Shown here in pieces: positions 48,290 to 60,994 of a stretch of 64,000 nt of DNA. A program made the position numbers and the translations under genes. The stretch is taken from positions 1,375,501-1,439,500 of the forward strand of contig CAMPDV010000022.1 of NCBI GenBank assembly GCA_946699065.1, read 5' to 3'. Source of the stretch: Loxodes magnus (taxonomy: Eukaryota > Ciliophora > Karyorelictea > Loxodida > Loxodidae). Below the pieces are notes generated by a model. It was not told where the DNA came from, ran no database searches, and saw nothing but the letters and a program-made list of their open reading frames with translations. Position 1 is the stretch's first letter; each line of letters opens with the position of its first letter.

Positions 48290-48855
48290 TAAACATAATA
48301 ATAATATCTATATTATTAATAATATTTATAATAAATATAATTTAATACGTAAAGAAGTAGTTTAAAGATCTTTAATTAGGTAAATATATTACTACTTATT
48401 AAAATATTTAAAGCGTCTGAAATAAATAAAGAATAAGATTTTATCTAAACATATTTAAAAATCTATTATTAAAATATTATCATTATTCAGATACAGAAAT
48501 ACAGCTTATAACATACCAAAACATATTCAACACAGTCAAAAAACTATCTCTAAATACATCCTAATATTCAAATTATACAAGTATTACTTAGATTACTATT
48601 TATCTAATCAAATCAAAACTATAATCAAATTATCATTAAGCTATACCTTCATCTAAATAATAATTAGTTCATAACTACTATCATCAAGTCAACATCTTAA
48701 ACCCTTTAATACATTAATTCCTTTAATCATTTAAACTAAAATCTATATAATTAAAAATGTCCATTGTGTGACCAATAATAAAAACAAGCCATTATAACAT
48801 CTTAACTCTCGATAAAACTTAAACATAATAACTTTATGAGATTAATATGATAAGC
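48290..48855. other. Spacer downstream of RING-kelch copy 4
   Basis: It is related to the spacers after copies 1-3. No gene was seen. Confidence 0.5.
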
Positions 48856-48859
48856 CAGT

Positions 48860-51595
48860 ATGATTTAAACAACATCCAGATAAAGCCTTTAGGAGGGATT
48901 TTTAATGATGAAAAAAAGTAAGGAAAATGGGATGAATTAATAAAATTAGCAAAAATAAAATTTTATTAAATGAATAATTTTTAAAGTAAATAAAGTAGAA
49001 AACTTCATCTAAAAAATAAGAATAATCTATCTCAATTTTATATTTAAAAAAATGAAAATTATTTGTAAAAGTCTCTTCTCAAAAGGATTCATCTTAGTCA
49101 AGTTACGACTAATAAAAAATACTTTAAGAACTCCAAGTTATGCAATTAAAAAATTTTAAACTTTTAAGAACTGTACAAGAACTCTTGAGAAAAATTGAAT
49201 GTCTTATGATTAATTCATAAGAAAAAAATAGAAAATAAATAGCTAGGAAATATCAGAATAGAATAATTAGAAACAAAATTTAACCAATTCGCAGAGTTAA
49301 CTGAAAGCTTATTTCTGTAAAAGATGACGATGAATTATACAATAGATGCAGAGCAACAGCCTACAAAAAATTATACTCCCTATTGGAATATAATGAGATG
49401 TTAATACTGCAAGTGACCAGCAGCACGAAGTTAGAAGCTGCTTTCAATTATAATTAAAAAAAATAAAATAGTAGAAAACTAATGGGAAATATTTTCAGGA
49501 TCTATTGCAATCAAGAAGGTAAACTCTACATGAAAAAAATACTACAGCTAAACAAAGAAGCTCCAAACATATAGCATTTAATTAACGAATTTAATAAGGA
49601 ATGAATGGGAATCAACCTATCGGAAACTCTCAGAAAAAAAAAATTAAAAATCCTTTGAGCTTATGATAAACAAGATCCAAGCAAAAATGAAGTTTCTTTT
49701 TTTAGTATTAAACTTTTGATTTGTGATTAACCAAATAAAGGTGAAGTCACGTAAATTACTTAATTAATTCATATAGGGAGACATTTAAAAATTACAACTC
49801 AAGCAAAGCAAAAATAAAATAATATGCCTCATTAATGGAATTCTTCATACACATATAGAGAGATTTTGGATAACTATAGATTAAGTACAAATAATACCAA
49901 GTGGACTTATTCTAACTGTTTTCTCTGATTAAGAATGTCTTAATAAATTCTCTAAGAAGTAAAAAAAATGGATTAATCTCTTCGACTCTCAAAAAATTAA
50001 CTTAGAAACCTAAAGAGAAAAGCGGCAAAAGAAATTTAGAAAAAATAATAACAATAGGAGGAGTCAAGCTCTTCTTCAGAAGGTAAAGTTATGGTAGGAT
50101 AAATAGAGATAAGTTAACCTAAAAACGAAACTAATCAAAAACTTTAAATTTAATTAGACCAAATGTAAAAAGTAATCTCAAATTATGAAGAAACAACTTA
50201 CAACTTAGGCGAAAAAATACGGGAACTAATGAGTAACATAGAAGATTAGAACAACGAATTACTAATACTTAGAAGATAACTTATTTGTAGCAAATTAATA
50301 ACGGAAGAATAACTCTGAGCTTAATCATAATAAAATTTTAAATACGACACAAAAATGGAAATAGAAAAAAACCAATAGAATTAAAAACAGAATTTAATCC
50401 AGAAAAAGAAATGATTGCTACAAGTTTCATTAAAAGATTAGAAAATATAGAAAATATAGAAAATATAGAAAATAAATTATCATAAAAAAGAACGAAATAA
50501 AGACAATAATACAAACTTCGTTGATGTTGCAAATCAAATCAACATATTTTAAAAAACTGTTGATAATGAAAGAAAATAAACGAATAAGAGCAGAAAAGAA
50601 CATGGAGACAACTCAATAAACTATGAATAACTCCAACAGGGATCTACAAATAAAAGCTTTTTGCAAGACCACTTGAACGGTTACAGTGGTAACCTTCCAC
50701 TTAATAAAAAGGTCGTGGATACACCCACGTTAAAAAAACTGTCCGCAGAAACTGGTTGCAATTCCAGAGAATGCAAAACTCTACTAACTTTAAGTATATT
50801 ATTATTATTATAAATTCTCTAAGATAAACAATGGCAACATTAATTTTTTGATATTTTTATCAAGAAGAGAAATATTAATAAATACTACAATAATAATAGC
50901 TACTTAATTCACTACTTTTAAGTATTTAAAAAATTTAGTTCCAACAGAAAAACAGTTAAAAGCCTTCGAAAATACAAAAAAACAGTTTTACATTCAATAA
51001 AGGGAGCAACATAACTTTATGTAGAACTATCACATACCTAGAATTATCAGAAATCACTTATCCAGAAAATATTCCTATTTGACTAGATGAAAAAAATTAC
51101 GTGTAAAGTTAAGCCATTCGGCAATAAATGATGAGTAAACTGTCTAAAATTGGACACATCATTAAATGTTGAAGAAGATAAAAAAGCAATAAAATTAATA
51201 ATTAATTGTGCTGAATTATCAAAAAAGCGTTAAAACATGTAACAAGAAATAGCACGTTAAAATAAAAGATACATAAATAAAAATAGAAAACCTAAAGAAA
51301 TGCTAAAGAAATTATAAAGACAAGTAGCAAGCAAAAATTTGAATCCAAAAGTAAAAATTTGCTTAACTAATTATTTAAATGATACACTAGATAGGCAATA
51401 ATTGAAAGAATAATAAAAGATCATCCAACTGAATGAATACTGAGATAAAATGATTAAAGCTACCTAAGATCTATGGAAAAGCCAAAGTTTAACACCATGA
51501 GAGAAAAAATGGAATTACTAGAACTTGTTGAAAAAAATAAGTTTCTATAAGTAACTAGCTCACTTCCGTATTAATAGATGAAACCATTTTTAATA
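48860..51595 (+). mobile_element. LINE-B, ORF1 region (copy 2, interrupted)
   Basis: It is closely similar to 33690-35562. It is split by the 853-bp insertion at 49957-50809, and LINE-B sequence resumes at 50824. Confidence 0.6.
49957..50809 (+). mobile_element. 853-bp retro-insertion with (ATT)n tail and 14-bp target duplication
   Basis: ATAAATTCTCTAAG flanks it on both sides (49943-49956 and 50810-50823) and occurs once at the empty sister site near 34755. From an ATG at 49968 it reads a basic start (SLRLSKNQLRNLKRKAAKE), an acidic Ser patch and a coiled-coil-like stretch (YNLGEKIRELMSNIEDQN, NELLILRRQLI). Near 50410 IKRLENIENIENIENKLS is readable in another frame after an A-run. The 3' part (50640-50790) has hairpins such as GGTTACAGTGGTAACC. 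The tail and duplication indicate target-primed reverse transcription. It carries an ORF1-like protein only. Confidence 0.75.
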
Positions 51596-52462
51596 ATAAT
51601 CCAAAAAAATTTTCTCAGAAAAGATAGCATACATTAAACTTAAACATACATAAACATTAGAGCAATTTGGTTTTGAAAAAGACTAAGCAAGAGACACTAA
51701 TTTGATATTTGATACTAAATAGAAAGAATCAAATAATGAAGATCAAGAAAATTTGAATATTTGAAATTAATAAAGTATAAGAACTGATAATGTAAGAGGA
51801 ATCAAGTTGAACAAAGAAGAGTTAAGTAAATTTATGCTTGAAAAAATATAGATATTATGGTGACTCAAGAAATGTTTAATGATTCAATTAAAGATATGCC
51901 CTAAATAATCGGATATCGCGTAGTTAAAAAGCCAGGAACTAGACTTAATAAAGGAATAATTTTATATATTAAAGAACTATTTTTATACAAAGTTAAAGAG
52001 CATGATGCAAATGGACTAAAATAAAATGAAATACTCGAAGGCGGCAGAATAATTTGTATGAATCTTGATGATAGATTTAAATTTATCAATGTATATGTGC
52101 CTACAACACTTGAGTAGGAATAACTAATCTCTTTCTATGAGGGCCTAAAATAATTCAAATACATAACAAATAGTTTAAGTTTATAAAATACTATAGTATG
52201 AGATTTAATGCACATATACATAAATTCTACCAAATGAACTAAATCCAGCAGAATAATAGCTAATAAAAATAATGAATTAATTCAAACTAGAATGGAATGA
52301 TCCAGCAAAAGGCCTAACCTAGATTACTACAACAGGAAAAAAAAGTTTAAAATTGAATATTTTTTAATGGACTAATGAATTATTTGAGCATAATTAGCAT
52401 AAGAATTTTTAAGGAAAGAAAACTAGATGATTATTAATCTGGATAATTAGTTGTTAAATTGG
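51596..52462 (+). mobile_element. LINE-B, AP endonuclease domain (copy 2)
   Basis: It has the same motifs as 36095-36990: NIDIMVTQEMF, GYRVVKKPGTRLNKG, ILYIKELFLYKVKEH, FKFINVYVPT. It ends inside the target of the next insertion. The last LINE-B bases continue after it at 53416. Confidence 0.65.
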
Positions 52463-52477
52463 TAGAAAAAAGCAGAT

Positions 52478-53415
52478 TTTTAAATTAAATTAAATTAAAG
52501 TGTTAAAGAAGGATCGTCTACTTAAAAGCTTCCTACTTCCCTATCCAACCAATAGGAACTTGATCTCTAGGTGGTCTTCTCCTCCCTTCACTGTCAAGTT
52601 TTCGGAATGGTTGTCTCTTCATATAGCTTGCTTTCTTCTTATAAATTTCTCCATTCCTGGTTGGGTAAAATTAGGTTAGGCCATTCCATATTTTCTATTA
52701 AATCTCCTTTCTCTTCCAGCATCGTCTCCATAGGTGGTCTGTTCTCCTGCAGATGTAACATTTTTTCCTAAAATATTTCTATTTAGTTTGCTCAATTGGC
52801 TTATTATTCTCTTATTCGATCTCCATTGGGATAGATTGCATAGCCTATTATTTTACACTTGTCTCTAATTTTTCCAATTTGATATGAATATTTTCATTCG
52901 ATTCGTATAATTGTTCCAGCTGCCTATCGAATTCGTCAATTCTGATATTCATTGCAGCCTGGTTTAAGTTTCTAGGAGCATGGGTTTCCTCATCTTCTAA
53001 ATGCTCTTGCTGTTCTTAAGCTAGTTCTTCAATCTGTTTTTCCAGATCTTTATTTTTTCCTATTAATGCTAAGATAAGCTTAGCCATTTCCTCCTTCGTC
53101 ATTCCTAAGATTTGTTCTTTATTGAGATCTCCGAGGTCCATGTAGGGGTTGAATGTCCTAATCTAGGCCTGAAAGTTACTAATCTTTTGCTTCTTGGGAA
53201 GGTCCTCAGTCGATATTGTTACATGTTAGTGTTTCTAGGGTTGTCTGGGGGTGTTGTTTAGAGTTGCTCCTATATGGTTTAAGAAGAAGGTTTGGTTTTG
53301 GAAGATGACGTGTGGCGTTTAGAAATTTAGGTTTCCTGCTTCCTCTCTTCCTTTTTAGCTTAGAAAGAGGTGGTATAGAAGCCCTTTTTGAAACCTTCTA
53401 CCATATTTTTTTTTA
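52478..53415 (-). mobile_element. Zinc-knuckle ORF1 insertion, second copy
   Basis: TAGAAAAAAGCAGAT flanks it exactly (52463-52477 and 53416-53430), and the sister site at about 36970 is empty. It is the same element as 800-1735, in the same orientation. The ORF1 reads from ATG at 53404, with the coiled coil and the CYICRRTDHLWRRC knuckle intact. One base fewer in a C-run in the N-terminal third breaks the frame relative to the other copy. Confidence 0.82.
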
Positions 53416-53589
53416 TAGAAAAAAGCAGATATAGATCATAAAATATTATTAACTAAAAAAGCTTAAAAGATGTTTATATTTATAAATTCTTTTATAAATA
53501 CTTACATGAATTTACTTAATTTTATCAATTTATTTCTTAAATTGTAAACATTTTAAAGTCTTAAATATATTTGCTTGCTCAGTTAGCAA

Positions 53590-54300
53590 TCTTCTACTTT
53601 CTAACTGTCTTGTCATTAGCTTTAGATTTTAACCACTTATTATTTCTACTCAAAACCACAGTATTTACTTTATCTGTATGATCTTATAAAGTACATACAC
53701 ATTCACCCTATGAGAAATTCCGTTTCTCAATAAGTTTACCCTGATTTCCTGATGTTATGAACTTATTATCCTTAATTATTAACACTTCACATAACAATTT
53801 TTTGATACTGTTCTTATACATTATCCTGTAAAGAAATTCTCTATCTTAAATGATTTATCACCAGATCCAGTTACTATAAAGTTATTATCATTTGATAGCA
53901 CTATAGATTATACATAATCTGAATGGTCAATTAAAGTTCTCGTACAATTTCCAGTCTGGAAATCCCAGATTTTTATCGTTTCATCGTCAGATGCTGAAGT
54001 TGATAATTTCTGATATTTTTCTATTACTATCGATCTATTGTAATCCATCTGTCCATTCAAAGTTCTCGAACATCTTCCAGTCTGGAAATCCCAGATCTTT
54101 ATCGTTTTGTTTCCACTTCCCGATATAGATCATTTCTGATCTTTTGCTATTACTACCGAGTTAACTGCAAACGAATGTCCGGTCAAATTTTAGTCTAAAA
54201 TATTAAAGAATTACTTTTAGATTAGTCGTAGATAATTTTATTTTCAACTTTTAAAATGCTCAAGTTTGGCAGGATTTCATATTTAAAAAGAAGAAAATAT
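53590..54300 (-). CDS. WD40-repeat protein (unit copy III)
   Basis: It resembles copy II but has one extra repeat of 126 bp at 53941-54066 (SASDDETIKIWDFQTG). Downstream repeats read NDNNFIVTGSGDKSFKI and NKWLKSKANDKTVRK. The repeats keep their relative frame across the extra unit. The N-terminus shows the same unexplained frame change before the first repeat as the other versions. Confidence 0.68.
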
Positions 54301-55631
54301 ATTCTACCTAGGGATATGCTTCTTTATCTTAAATTTTTCTTAAAAAATAATTTTGACAAATTATGTTTCTTTATTTTTCAATTTTTATTTTATAAATTAT
54401 TTTAATAATTTAATAATAAAATAATTCATCTTATGAAAATAATTTTAATTACTTAAATTAAACACAATTGAATATTTAAATTATTTATTAGAATCTTGGA
54501 TATAGGTATTTTAATATTAAAAAATAATTTAAAAAAGTTATTTTTTTCCTTTCGATTAGACTGATATAATTTAAAATAGTTAAGCGTAATAAAGTTTTAC
54601 AATTTTAATTCTTTTTTTTGCTTTTAGTCTATTTTATCAAAAGTAATATGTAAGAATTTATATTCTTATTATAGTAACTTTGCTATACTTTTATTGATAA
54701 TAGCTTATTTGAGTTTTAAATCTAGATTGTTTAATAAAAAAGGGTAGATTTCTTTTATAATTAGATTGAATAATAAGTAAAATATTAGATTCTAATGTAT
54801 TGAAAATAGGTGGTATTAAGAATAGTTTTTCCTTTGCATTTAATAATAAATTAGTGATATAATATTTGATTATTTTAAGAAAATTAGTTAAAATGGTAAC
54901 TATAGTAAGTAAAATGTATAGTTTAAAGTATTAAATTGTTTATTTTAGAAATTATTATTTAATTATCCACTTTCTTATTACTAATTCATTTAAACTTTTT
55001 ATTTAACTAATCTCTTCTTTTATATTTACAAAAGTACTTTATTACTTATAATTCATATTTAACCTAAGCTAATTTCCTTATACTAATTTAATTAAAAAAT
55101 AAAATAAACCAAATAAATAAGAGTATCACACAGTGAAATGCTTACATTATTTCTAATTCTAGTTTACAAATTTAAAACCTTTATTAAATAAGCTTTACTA
55201 TGTTAACTACTTCTATTAAGAAGCTTCAAATTACTATTTACTAATTTATAGTCTAATTTTAGTTTTTATTTAAATTTAGAAGAAATAAATATCTTTAAAA
55301 TAAATAATTAATAGATAAGATTTGAAGCAGCACATCAATGTCGATCAGCTCTTTAATAAAGATTTTTAAAATTAAAAAAATTATTTCTGAAGTCTTCCAT
55401 AATGCTAGCATTCATTTGTGAATCTTGTCTTCTATAGGGTCATTATCTGAATGCTCCTTAAGAAACCTTATTATCTGGAATCTTTTGTCATTAATGCTAC
55501 TTGATGCCTCTTCAATCTTGTCTTCTCTTGGCTCCTATCAAGATTCTTGCTCTGTTCTTCGCCCATGGGGTACTTCCTGGAACAAGAGTTTAAATCAACT
55601 CAGTCGACGGGATTGTTCCTTCCTATTTAAA
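54301..55631. other. AT-rich region between WD40 and gene A, copy III
   Basis: It has no insertion at the position used in copy I. The last 200 bases read Ser/Leu-rich peptide in frame with gene A, in all three copies, which may be a longer N-terminus. Confidence 0.4.
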
Positions 55632-55929
55632 CTGAAATTAATAATACATATAGAAGTTTTTAAACCTATTCTTCAAACTTTGTCTTCGGTAAAAGCATTT
55701 AAAAGTTACTAAGAAATAAAAATTCGTAAGGTTGAATATTTAATATTTTAAGAGCTATTTAGTAATAAAGAAATAAGAGAAAAGCTATTAGCAGTATAAA
55801 AGGAATTTTAAATAAGAAAAGCAGCTTCTATAATCAAAAGAAGGTATTAAAAACTATTTAGAGCCATACTTAAGTATAACTAAAATCAATCTTTAAGTAT
55901 TTATTTATGAGTTAAGGATATTAATTATT

Positions 55930-56224
55930 AATTAATTTTAAACTAAAAGAGTTTTAAACTGCAATTTCTTGCAGTTTAACGACCCCAACACTCCCTTCAT
56001 GGGATAACGGGGATATCCTGTTGCTTTCGAAAAGCAGCTGCCAGGGAGCTCCATCGCTATAGGCAGCCAGGCTTCGACCCCTACCAGGAGTGGATAATCA
56101 AAAGGAAGGCATTCCCTTGCAAAGGTTGACTTTCTTAGCGACAGGAAAGGAACTTGTTCCTAGCCATAAAACCAGAAAGTATGATTCAGAAGGTCAATCT
56201 CAGCTCCATCCATCTTTTTAATTA
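55930..56224 (+). mobile_element. GC-rich structured SINE-like element with 18-bp target duplication
   Basis: TTAAGGATATTAATTATT flanks it on both sides (55912-55929 and 56225-56242), and gene A copies I and II are uninterrupted there. Inside are a 5' hairpin (AAACTGCAA..TTGCAGTTT), ACGACCCCAACACTCCC, GGGATAACGGGGATATCC, a hairpin around TGCTTTCGAAAAGCAG, GGGAGCTCCATCGCTAT, GGCTTCGACCCCTACCAGG and GTTGACTTTC. The element ends CCATCTTTTTAATT. GCTTCGACCCC resembles a pol III B box. This is the most complete copy. Confidence 0.75.
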
Positions 56225-56383
56225 TTAAGGATATTAATTATTAAGAGTCTATAATCTATTGGCTTGTAATAATAGTATTAGAGTAAAAATAAAAAGGAGA
56301 AGATTATGTAATCTCAGTTCTAAAATTGAAGAGATAGTATAATATTAGCATTCAAGATATAATAGACAAATTTGATTAGAGAT

Positions 56384-56409
56384 GTAATTCTTTATTTTTA
56401 TTAAGTGAG
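56384..56409 (+). other. 26-nt intron in gene A, copy III
   Basis: It is the same as in copy II. Confidence 0.55.
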
Positions 56410-57489
56410 GGTAATAAAAATACTGTGATATAATCTGAGATTTATTAAAGTTCGTTTGAAAAATGAATGAAATAGACATACAATAAGTATTGATAGATTA
56501 TAAGCCTTAAAGCTTAAATAATGATAAACTATTAGCTAGTTTGTTATTATTTATTGGTTTGTTGTTGCATCCTTATCGTTCATATCTGTAATCTGAGTCT
56601 GCATATAAATATTTAGCTCTACTATTTAATTTATAAAGGTAGTTAATAAGAATATGCAAAACAAATAGATTTGAAAACTATGATGACTTTTGCCTTGAAA
56701 TAGATTTGATTTAGTTAGTTAGTTCCGAACTAGATATAAATAATTGGATTTAGTTTGATTTAAATAATTTGTATTAAGTTGCTTATTTTAAAAATGAAGA
56801 GAATGATATAGCTGCATTAAATGAATTGCTTAATTAATTAGATATATAACTTCTTTTTGTTGTTAATGAAATTGATTAGTGTTATTTTATTGTTTTTATA
56901 GTGTAAAATTGAATTGGTAACTAAAATATAGGGAATCTATAAGCATTATTAGTTATTAAAATAATCATATTAATTAATTTTTTCTTTATATTTTTTATTT
57001 TAATTTTATAATTTTTATTCCATTTTTACCTATTTCTATGTAATTTTCTAGTGAAAAATAATGGTGATATTGAATGTATTTAGAAACAAATATTCTAAAT
57101 TTGTCTAAATAATTTTAAGTTCTTAATTACCTTATAATACCTTAAATTATTTTACTTTTATCTTACTAAACTTTTATTACTGCATTTTTTATGTTTCCAT
57201 CATATTTTTTAAGATTAGCAGACTATTAATCTGATCATTTTGTAATTTATTAAATAAATAGTCTTTCAAATTGATGAAATTATAATTTTAATATTTTCAT
57301 CATTTTTGCTGATTGACAGTTTTTTAAATTTGCAAAATAGTAATTTAATAGCTATAAGTTTCCTATAGTACGTTTTTCTATTAAATTTAGTTAAATCTTT
57401 ATTTATTAATTAATAATCAATATATTGCATTTAAGATTATACCTTTAATACTTTATAAATACCTTAAACAATACTATTTTAACATAACT

Positions 57490-58320
57490 ATCTCAAATTC
57501 AAAACTACATTCAATTACCAAAATTACTCATCTCATATTCAAAAACTAACAATAGTACACACAAACCTACAAACACATAACCATCCAAAATTAACATACA
57601 CAAATCTACACTCAATTCCTTAATTCATTACCTAAATTAAACATTTTTACACCAAACTTAAACAACACCCAAATACTTAGAGAAATCGCTAAAACATTTT
57701 AGCCCTTATAGACAAAATTTAGGATCTGGAAAAATAAATATATGCTCTTGCTGGGACCATGAAAAGTAAACACAATTAAAAAGAATCTCATACAGCAGGA
57801 GGACGATAATGAAATCCACATAGTGGATAGATAAGCGAAGACAGGAATATTTCTATAGATAGACAGATTTAATGATAATTGAAGAATAGTAAGCCTTGAG
57901 TACTTTGCTTATACGAAAATTAAATTATCCATTTAGAAAATTAAGAAAAAAAATCTAAAGAATCGAATAGAAAAGCATAATAAATTAGACTATTCCAAGC
58001 GATGCTATATTAACAGAAATTAAACAGTCAACAATCAAAACCTAAAAAAATTTGAACCGTAAAAAGATTAAGAATGTAGAATTTGCAATAAGATAGGACT
58101 CTATTGAGAAGACTGAAGGAAAGAGAAAAAAAACTGAAAGATAAGTAATGAAATATGATTATCTCCATTTATTCAATATCGTTCAGAAACATATATAAGA
58201 AGAAGTAAAGAAATTCTAGTTTGTTCAATCAATCCTCGAAATATGAAGCCTAGAGTAGATGGAGCAACAAAGAAACAAATATTAAGGTATGAACGAAGTG
58301 AGAAATATGATTATTATAAA
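57490..58320 (+). CDS. Gene B (copy III, ends approximate)
   Basis: It is nearly identical to copy II, including the 11-nt deletion relative to copy I. Confidence 0.4.
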
Positions 58321-58987
58321 GGATTTATTTTAAAAATATTGATTTAAACTTCCTTTTCATTAAATACAACCATTTTTATAAAAGCAAGGTTGAATATTTG
58401 CAAAATGATGATAATTAAATTTGCCAGTTGTAAAATAATAAAAATGAATATAAATTTGTATTTAAGCTTAATAATGTTAGCAAGTATATGGATGTTTACT
58501 ATATACATTAAAAGTATTAATAATAAGAAAATGTAGAATACATTTATAATTGTAAAGCTATATTTTATTTAATAAATTATTGTATATAAATATTTTTTTA
58601 TTTAAATATAAAAAGCAATAATTTAAGTTGTTAATACTAATCAAATATTTAAATATTATCCTTAGTTTAATATCTTATTTTCAATATACAATCGTACCTG
58701 TCTCTAGTTTATTCAATCATAGCTTTTAATTTTAGTCTATCACTTTTATGCATATTATTATTTTATAAATTTCTAGATCAAACAATCCAATTCCTAATTT
58801 TTACCTATCATTTTCTTATAACTCATTTATTCCCCAGCAGAACCAGCTGATACAAGTATATTAACTAAAGGTACTAGAGTAACTAAAATAACTAAAGTAT
58901 CTTACTAAAAGTAAGTAAAGCAAATAAGGAGAGTAAAAGCCCTGTAGAGAGATAAAGAAGAGATAGATAGGGTAATCATGGAAAAGT

Positions 58988-59710
58988 CTTAGCAAATCAT
59001 AAGTCAAGCTTACTCTCATACGTACAACCCCAGGCCAATACTTAGTGGTCTACAAAGGATCTATCCTATCTGCTTGCATGTGATTAGTCGTTCTATTCTG
59101 TTAACAGAAATGAGGAGAGCTTGGGGATATAAAAATATTGTTTTCATAAGTAGATAGAAGGCATCGCTTCCACTTAGATTCTGACTTAGAGACGTTCAGT
59201 CATAATCTATACAGATGGTAGCGTAGCCAAACGGGCTGTTCAACCAATGGCGATACCAGAGATCTGGACCAACGGTTCCTCTCGTATTGAGTTTTATTAC
59301 TATGGCGATGCAGTGATCAATACAGTAAAAATATAACGGGTTCGCTACGTTCTAAACCCAGTTCACGTTCTCTTTTGACGGATGAACAATATGACACTTG
59401 GTGAATTCAGCTTCACAATTATAGGAAGAACCGACATCGAAGAATCAAAAGGCAACGGCGCTATGAACGCTTGGCTGCCACAAGCCAGTTATCCTGTGGT
59501 AATTTTTCTGACACCTCTGGCTTAAAACTCGTAAAAGGTAAAGAATCGATAGGCCATAATTTCCCAGTTCATCCTGACATGAGAGGTTGAATAAAGCCAG
59601 CTTTTCTCCTTTTGGTTTGTGAGCAGTTTCTGTCCCATCGAGTTAGCCGTAGGACACCTGTGTTATCTTTTAACAGATATGCCGCCCCAGTCAAACTCTC
59701 TACCTGGCGG
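58988..59710 (-). pseudogene. LSU rRNA 3' relic, copy III
   Basis: It is the same fragment as in copy II. It carries private substitutions in the part nearest the LSU 3' end (58990-59340) and is almost identical to copy II further on. Confidence 0.85.
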
Positions 59711-59897
59711 TTTCTCCCATCCATTTGCATTGCTAGAAAGTTTCTGTATCCGCTCTTGGTAGGGGTTTGAAGCCTGGCTGCTCATAGCGATGGAGCTCCC
59801 TAGCAGCTGTGCCTGGAGCACAGCAGATATCCCCGTTATTCCATAAAAAGAAAGCGTTGGGTCATACAATCGGAAAGAGTTTCCGGTCCATAAACTT
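59711..59897 (-). mobile_element. GC-rich structured element fused to the LSU relic, copy III
   Basis: It is identical to 42791-42977 by eye, including the truncated border with the LSU sequence. Confidence 0.6.
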
Positions 59898-60129
59898 TTT
59901 TAGTTGAAATTAATTTAATAGTTCTGCACTTACGAAATAGGAATTATCCCTTTTTATTATCACTTTAATAATTTTAATGATAATCTTATTGAGATACTTC
60001 ACATATCCCTTATCCTAAATACAATATAAAGTTAGAGACTGATAATTATCTTTACTTATACTAAATAGTTTTTAATATTCTCTGGTTATTTTATGAAGGA
60101 ACGCTTTGCAATTATTAGGCTTTAGTGTA

Positions 60130-60804
60130 ATGATGCTATGGTTTCTACATTTTAACTTTTATTAAAGCTTATAAATATCTTTCAAACATCTCTTACAATT
60201 GATTGGCATTCTAACTTGTTAGGCCTTTGAGCTCTTGATGAAACAGTTGTTGACATAATTAAGACTTAGCAGATTGAGATTTTATTTGAATCTAGTAAAA
60301 ATAAGTTTAATATTATTCACATAGATAACTACTATTTAAACTGAAGGAAATAAAAGTAGCTTAATTAACTATAATAGGCTATTTATTAGTTAAGATATAA
60401 TTAATAGTTACTTTTAAAATTATACCATTAATGCAAGAAATTTCCCTCTAATTTGTTATTTACTTATACAAACTTAGTTTGCAAACATGTACATAGAAAC
60501 TGATAAAGAGAAGAGCAAGATTATTTAAAAATAGTACCATATGCTTAGAATTATAATAAATCCTTAAATGCTTTAACTATATCTTACAGATTTTAGAAGC
60601 TAAGTATTTAATAACCTCAACATTACAAATATCCAATTAGACTAGCCTATCAAATTTATTACCAAGTACTTTCTAACCTAGAATTCATGCTTAGTTTTAT
60701 AATTTATACTCCATATATCAAGAGGATAAGTTAGAAGAGATATTTAATTATTGTATTTTCTTATTTGAGATAGAGTAGTAAGAAAGATATTTGAGAGCTT
60801 TTAG
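60130..60804 (+). CDS. Gene C (copy III)
   Basis: It has the same 675-nt frame as copies I and II, followed by TAA. Confidence 0.55.
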
Positions 60805-60994
60805 TAATTTAAAATTAAAAAAAACAGATAAGAGGAGACAAGGAATGGAAATAGTCTTAGAGCTCAGCCTTTAAATCCTTATCTCTAGCTTTCTTTATTA
60901 GTAACACTCTATTTGAGATAATAAGATATTTAATTATTTTACATAGCAGATAAACTTTCCTCTCTACTTTCCTTAAAATTCTACATATCCTTTT

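Larger units (their letters stand above)
55632..56912 (+). pseudogene. Gene A, copy III, split by an insertion
   Basis: The gene A sequence is present with the same exon borders (intron 56384-56409), but the ATG used in copies I and II is CTG here. A 295-bp GC-rich element plus an 18-bp target duplication also sits in the first exon (55930-56242). Unless the insert is spliced out or this copy starts elsewhere, it is disrupted. The remaining exon sequence is nearly identical to copy II. Confidence 0.6.
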
